Positions 61,627-64,000 of a stretch of 64,000 nucleotides of DNA are shown in pieces. Numbering within the stretch: the stretch's first letter is position 1; each line of letters begins with the position of its first letter. The stretch comes from Nemertoderma westbladi (Eukaryota; Xenacoelomorpha; Nemertodermatida; Nemertodermatidae), in the NCBI GenBank assembly GCA_032718475.1, contig JAUCBJ010008848.1, forward strand, positions 36,395 to 100,394, given 5' to 3'. The position numbers and the translations under genes are program-made. The notes beneath the pieces were generated by a model. The model was not told the DNA's origin. It saw nothing but the letters and a program-made list of their open reading frames with translations, and did no database searches.

Positions 61627-62335
61627 TGTCTGTATTATATACGTCGAATATGGGTAATAAATGTTAAAATGTCAGATTGTCAAACTTACCTCGGTATATA
61701 TATACTATATATACCCTAACCGTTACAAAATAAAATCACAAAATAGTATATAATAAAATAATAATTTAGCCTACCGGCTAAATCTGTACAAATAAGGGAG
61801 ATAGCAGTATACGCTACCAAAATATAGATCAACAAGTATGAATACTAAGGCAAACAGCAACGACTAGGGGAAATAAAGTACCAATAATGCATAAATTAGA
61901 CAGTGGAACCCACAAATTTTGAGTAATACTGTGCTCTAAGTTTAAAAGATACAAGTTGTAAAACTTATGTTCCTTTGATCTTCCAGTCGTACAGATCCCC
62001 CGATACAAACCGGACGAGAACTGTTCCGTTTCCAGCGTCGCGAACGAATCTTTTACCTCCCACACTTGCTAAAAAACGGCCTGATCCTCGAAGCGGACCA
62101 GAAATGAGTCCTTGAGTCCTGAAAAATCGAAGGTGAGAGTTTTACAGACTACTCTATAAAAATATTCTCCTAGGTACCAATACAAATTGGTCTTTAAACC
62201 TTGCGTACCTTTTCAAGTACCGAAAAAGGTAACATCACACACACACACAAATTTTAGTTCAGAAAATTAGCCTATAGCTAATCAAATACAAAATTATGCA
62301 ACAATTTTACTAATATTTAATATTATAAACACATA
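61627..62335 (-). other. BEL-1 5' leader
   Basis: Non-coding; aligns with 47863 to about 48600 of BEL-2 but lacks the 106-bp duplication. It ends at the RTE tail. Confidence 0.65.
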
Positions 62336-62380
62336 CTACTACTACTACTAGGATCGGCATGCTGCATTGCAGCTGCATTT

Positions 62381-62974
62381 TTAAGAATGCTGTGCCGGCT
62401 TGTCAACAAAATTGCACCGCCACAACTCCCTATCACCCATGACATTTGCTAGATCATCCGCATCTTCAAGGCCAGTGTCCTTTAAGATGCGTCTCAAGAA
62501 AGTCATGGGCTGTCCACCATGCTTATTCACTCCATGAGGCTGCCAAAGTACAAGATTATGCACTGGGTGGTCCTCACGGCGAAAGCAATGTCCTGCAAAG
62601 CGGAGGCGATTTTGTTCTAGTGTCAAGCTTGGGGGAACCAATGAGACACCTCCAATGTTATATAGTGTCTGGTTGGAGATGTGTGCATTGTACTTGACAC
62701 AATGAACCCGGCGTAGCATTCTTGTGAATGTGCCATCCAGAGATTTGGTGTCCTCAGCAGTTAGAGCCCAGCATGGACTCCCATAGAGGAGTACTGGAAC
62801 TACTGCTGCTCTAAATAATCGGACCTTAAGTTTCCGATTAATTCTCGGTGACTTCCAAATCCTGGAAAGCCTATTCAAGGCTGCCCATGCCTTTCCCTTA
62901 CGTATTCGAAGGTCCTCACCTGACTTCCAGATCCATGATCCCAGGTAGCAGAAGTCGTCCACATGCTCAAGCAT
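62381..62974 (-). pseudogene. RTE-type LINE, C-terminal part after RT
   Basis: It contains DDFCYLGSWI, LYGSPCWALT and RFAGHCFRREDHPVHNLVLW, the typical RTE C-terminus. It is out of frame with the RT by an indel near 62985. The stop lies about 45 bases before the tail. The shorter RTE copies in the window consist of the end of this part. Confidence 0.9.
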
Positions 62975-62994
62975 ACCATCCTTTCAGCTTATGC

Positions 62995-63762
62995 TCATCC
63001 GATCAGAGACTTGCTGAGGGTTTCAAAGTTAACTGTCAAAATGTTGGTCTTTCTGGAGTTAATAAAAAGACCAACACTAGAAGCAGCATGTTCTAATGAG
63101 CTGAGGAGCTGTTGGGCTCCCTCTAGTGATTCTGAGAGTACTCCTAAGTCATCAGCAAAGTCTAGATCAGTTAGGTACTTGGCAGGATTTCCTCGACTTC
63201 TGGAGCCAGTAGGTGGAGTTATCATCACCCCGTCATCATTATGATGATCTAAGGACATGCGTAGAACATAGTCAACCACAATAATGAACAAGAATGGTGC
63301 AAGTGTGTCTCCCTGGAGGACGCCCCATAACACTTCAAATGGTTCTGTGTCACCGTCAACAGTAGACACAAATGTTGTCGAACCATCGTATACTGATCTG
63401 ATTGCTGCAATAATTTCATCAGGAATCCCATATAATGAAAGTATGCTGAACATACGTGAGCGAGAGACTGAATCAAAGGCCTTGAAGAAGTCAACAAAGA
63501 TAACAGCCAGATGCCTGTCTTTCTTTTTTGATAACTCTTCAATTATCCTTCTAAGTGCCAAAATGGGCTCCATGGTCCCACGACCTTTACGGAACCCATT
63601 CTGATTTCCACGGAGCAGTCTCTCAATGGGATCCCTGATGCGATTTAATAGAATTCTATTGTATAGCTTTGCAGCAATCGAGATCAATGAGATTCCCCGA
63701 AAAGAACCATAGAGTGTTTGGTTGCCCTTCTTGGGAACTGGCACCAACTTATTTGTTTTCAT
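62995..63762 (-). pseudogene. RTE-type LINE reverse transcriptase
   Basis: The frame contains LVPVPKKGN, YGSFRGISLISIAAKLYNRI, NGFRKGRGTMEPI, IFVDFFKAFDSVSR, GVLQGDTLAPFLFIIVVDYV and the active site LDFADDLGVL (about 63150). The order and the GDTLAPFLF motif fit the RTE clade. The endonuclease is missing owing to 5' truncation. The F-A-D-D site is intact. Confidence 0.93.
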
Positions 63763-63765
63763 TTC

Positions 63766-64000
63766 TTGTGGGACTCATGTTGTTCAGTATCATAATAGAG
63801 ACAAACCGACAGCGATTATAGGAACTCTTCACCGTCTACAGCAAAGGGCCAAACAAATTGTAATATCTTGGGTCAACATAAACTTTAACCCACTAACAAT
63901 CCAGCAATTTTTATAAAGGAAGTGGGATCTTTATGTTACAAATATACTCAGAACATACTCCCCGCTGACTTGATTCCATCACTACTAAGATTTACGACAT
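63766..64000 (+). pseudogene. Possible LINE RT tail on the plus strand, cut by window edge
   Basis: A short plus-strand frame with TLHRLQQRAKQIV and PLTIQQFL resembles the thumb-to-tail region of many LINE proteins. A stop and shift follow. Similarity is weak and judged by pattern only. Confidence 0.25.

Larger units (their letters stand above)
57475..62335 (-). mobile_element. BEL-1, upstream half (leader, gag, RNase H), internally deleted
   Basis: Going down the minus strand: leader, gag N-terminal half (61626 to about 59840), gag C-terminal half (59100-58464), an abrupt join to RNase H (58441-57863), and the start of the Pro-Asp repeats (57640-57475). Compared with BEL-2 (about 44690 to about 42010) roughly 2.7 kb are missing, containing zinc knuckles, protease and RT. 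Stops and shifts are frequent, so this is an old copy. The 5' LTR is not seen; an RTE-type LINE replaces its expected place. Confidence 0.85.
62336..63765 (-). mobile_element. RTE-type LINE, 5'-truncated
   Basis: Its 3' end is a run of tactactactact on the plus strand (tag repeats on the minus strand), as in RTE-clade tails. It is the master sequence for the fragments at 10554-10844, 38078-38131 and 38624-38880. The 5' end is near 63765. No TSD was found. Confidence 0.85.

Noticed and set aside
1-64000. Nuclear code with TGA reassigned as a sense codon
   Set aside because: Long frames here use TGA as their natural stop in several places, and TAA and TAG breaks also occur.

Overview
The window is a stack of nested retrotransposons. 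I see no host gene, no rRNA, no intact tRNA and no prokaryotic signal. BEL/Pao elements are known only from animals, and they occur here with Ty3/Gypsy elements and two kinds of LINE, so the source is an animal genome, probably an invertebrate. I cannot name the species. Almost all coding capacity is on the minus strand. The main exception is one plus-strand LTR element.

The nesting can be read from target-site duplications (TSDs) and from reading frames that resume across each insertion. Level 0 is BEL-1 (minus strand), a degraded BEL/Pao copy whose two halves lie at 57475-62335 (gag, RNase H) and 1-3323 (integrase, start of ORF3, running off the left edge). Level 1 is element P (plus strand, 3324-57474), an LTR element with a gag-like frame and no recognisable pol. 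It is inserted in the BEL-1 Pro-Asp repeat region with TSD atctg. Level 2 is BEL-2 (minus strand, 4723-51054), of the same family as BEL-1, inserted in the P gag frame with TSD acatc. Level 3, inside BEL-2, holds BEL-X (20698-36568, TSD acaag, near-identical 1168-bp LTRs), Gypsy-2 (17456-19740), Gypsy-1 (about 6718-13857, in the 3' LTR), a composite RTE-type insert (38078-38896) and a 1.1-kb unidentified insert (39709-40842). Level 4, inside Gypsy-1, holds LINE-A (7422-10086) and an RTE 3' fragment (10554-10844). An RTE-type LINE (62336-63765) sits in the BEL-1 leader. LTR divergence judged by eye rises outward (BEL-X about 0.3%, BEL-2 about 2%, P several percent), which agrees with this order.

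Two features look undescribed. First, a 20-bp imperfect palindrome (consensus ggtaggctcgcaagccttcc on the plus strand) occurs 15 times, only in the BEL-1/BEL-2 family, in all three sense reading frames and in non-coding parts, with paired base changes that keep the stem. Second, both BEL families (BEL-1/BEL-2 and BEL-X) carry a large extra gene (ORF3) between pol and the 3' LTR. ORF3 encodes a second retroviral-type zinc knuckle in a protein I cannot assign to any family.

Other points of note are a nested minisatellite grown out of a conserved RT motif in Gypsy-1 (29-bp units in blocks of 8, 5, 3, 1, 1, 1), a similar array in LINE-A, a gag-TGA-pol arrangement in the youngest element, three back-to-back hairpins at 40304-40371, and long poly-G runs all on one strand.
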